Shown piece by piece: positions 56,917 to 57,801 of a stretch of DNA of 57,801 nucleotides (within the stretch, counting starts at the first letter, position 1; each line of letters opens with the position of its first letter). The notes below the pieces were generated by a model that worked only from the letters and a program-made list of their open reading frames with translations, was not told where the DNA came from and searched no databases. The DNA lies in NCBI RefSeq assembly GCF_002979975.1, contig NZ_PCQD01000015.1, forward strand, positions 1-57,801. The letters are read 5' to 3'. The position numbers and the translations under genes were made by a program. The DNA is from Pseudomonas sp. MYb185. GTDB lineage: Bacteria; Pseudomonadota; Gammaproteobacteria; Pseudomonadales; Pseudomonadaceae.

Positions 56917-57735
56917 ATGAAACGCACTGCTTTTTTCATTTCCGATGGTACCGGTATCACTGCCGAGACGCTTGGCCAGAGCCTGCTCTCTCAATTCGAG
57001 AACATCCAGTTCAGCAAGCTGCTGCGGCCCTATGTGGATACCGTGGAAAAAGCGCGGGACATGGTACAACAAATCAATGCCGCTGCCGAGGCAGATGGTC
57101 AACCGCCGATCATTTTCGAAACGGTGGTCAACCGCGACATTCATCAGGAGCTGACCCAGTCCAAGGGCTACATCATCGATATCTTTTCCACCTTCCTGGC
57201 TCCCCTGGAGCAGGAGCTGGGTGCCGGCTCGTCCTACTCGGTGGGTAAGTCCCACTCGATCCAGCATAACAGCAACTACCAGGATCGTATCGATGCCGTG
57301 CACTTTGCCATGGACAACGACGATGGCGCCCGCACTCACCACTATAAAGAGGCCGACATCATCCTGGTCGGTGTGTCCCGCTGCGGCAAAACACCTTCCT
57401 GCCTTTATATGGCACTGCAATATGGCATACGTGCGGCCAACTATCCGCTGACCGATGATGACATGGAAAGCCTGCAGCTGCCTGCCGCCCTCAAGCCGCA
57501 CAAGCACAAGCTGTTCGGCCTGACCATCGATGCCGAGCGCCTGGCCAGTATCCGCAACGAGCGCCGCCCCAACAGCCGGTACGCCAGCTTCGCCCAGTGC
57601 GAGTTCGAAATTCGCGAAGTGGAAAACCTGTTCCGCCGGGAAAATATCCCGCACATCAACTCGACCCATTTCTCGGTCGAGGAAATCTCCGCCAAGATTC
57701 TGGTGCACATGGGTATCGAGCGGCGCCTCAAGTAA
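56917..57735 (+). CDS. ppsR: PEP synthase regulatory protein PpsR (kinase/pyrophosphorylase)
   Basis: A 272-residue DUF299 protein. It reversibly inactivates PpsA by ADP-dependent phosphorylation of a Thr next to the catalytic His. The P-loop [10 protein letters not shown] is near residue 154 and the N-terminus is [21 protein letters not shown] 56917 is chosen over an upstream non-conserved extension. Divergent pairing with ppsA is standard. Confidence 0.93.
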   Translation: MKRTAFFISDGTGITAETLGQSLLSQFENIQFSKLLRPYVDTVEKARDMVQQINAAAEADGQPPIIFETVVNRDIHQELTQSKGYIIDIFSTFLAPLEQELGAGSSYSVGKSHSIQHNSNYQDRIDAVHFAMDNDDGARTHHYKEADIILVGVSRCGKTPSCLYMALQYGIRAANYPLTDDDMESLQLPAALKPHKHKLFGLTIDAERLASIRNERRPNSRYASFAQCEFEIREVENLFRRENIPHINSTHFSVEEISAKILVHMGIERRLK

Positions 57736-57801
57736 GACTTCCCATCGCCGTCGGTGCAGCATGGCTGTGCCGGCGGGCACGTCTCCCTCCCTGCCCTCCC
57801 C

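Noticed and set aside
57767..57780. Short GTGCC/GGCAC hairpin after ppsR
   Set aside because: A five-base stem without a T tract at the window edge is insufficient for a terminator call.

Overview
The window is a chromosomal stretch of a Pseudomonas-lineage gammaproteobacterium, possibly the marine/Halopseudomonas branch. Supporting signs are the cfrX-cmpX-sigX-oprF block, the divergent ppsA/ppsR pair, the cspD/clpS-clpA block, a pseudomonad-type AceA and the ExaA/PqqA-F alcohol-oxidation locus. The species guess is inference. No phage or transposase genes are seen; one lone tyrosine recombinase is present.

Left third (about 0.2-25.8 kb): a periplasmic PQQ-dependent alcohol-oxidation locus. 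It starts with a NosR/NirI-like membrane flavo-iron-sulfur protein, divergent from ercA (Fe-alcohol dehydrogenase) and ercS (hybrid kinase). Then come an outer-membrane porin, a FIST sensor overlapping a second hybrid kinase (ercS'-like), the response regulator erbR, and an EraR/ExaE-like regulator whose phospho-acceptor Asp is replaced by Glu. Next are a secreted pentapeptide-repeat protein and exaA (quinoprotein ethanol dehydrogenase), facing exaB (cytochrome c550) and acs. The complete pqqABCDE set with two peptidase genes follows. Together these oxidise alcohols in the periplasm, pass electrons to cytochrome c550, activate acetate and make the PQQ cofactor. A 14-bp motif, repeated at 22-bp spacing, lies upstream of exaA, exaB and the eraR-like gene, and in looser form upstream of the porin; it is a candidate operator for this regulon.

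Middle (25.8-48 kb): housekeeping and stress genes. These are a group II truncated haemoglobin, a LysO-type exporter, the lone recombinase, tpx, tamA-tamB, xthA, clpA-clpS facing cspD, icd, and a nudJ-mnmA-hflD-EamA-purB-roxA-GNAT run. A REP-like repeat array and a secretin-like exported protein precede aceA.

Right end (48-57.8 kb): aceA with a long upstream region, a thioesterase, the cfrX-cmpX-sigX-oprF envelope-stress cluster (cmaX absent between cfrX and rraA), rraA, and ppsA divergent from its regulator ppsR. The isocitrate branch point is represented on both sides (icd and aceA). Both genes carry TGTAGT...ACTACA palindromes, with a 3-bp gap at icd and a 14-bp gap at aceA, suggesting one regulator acting on both branches.
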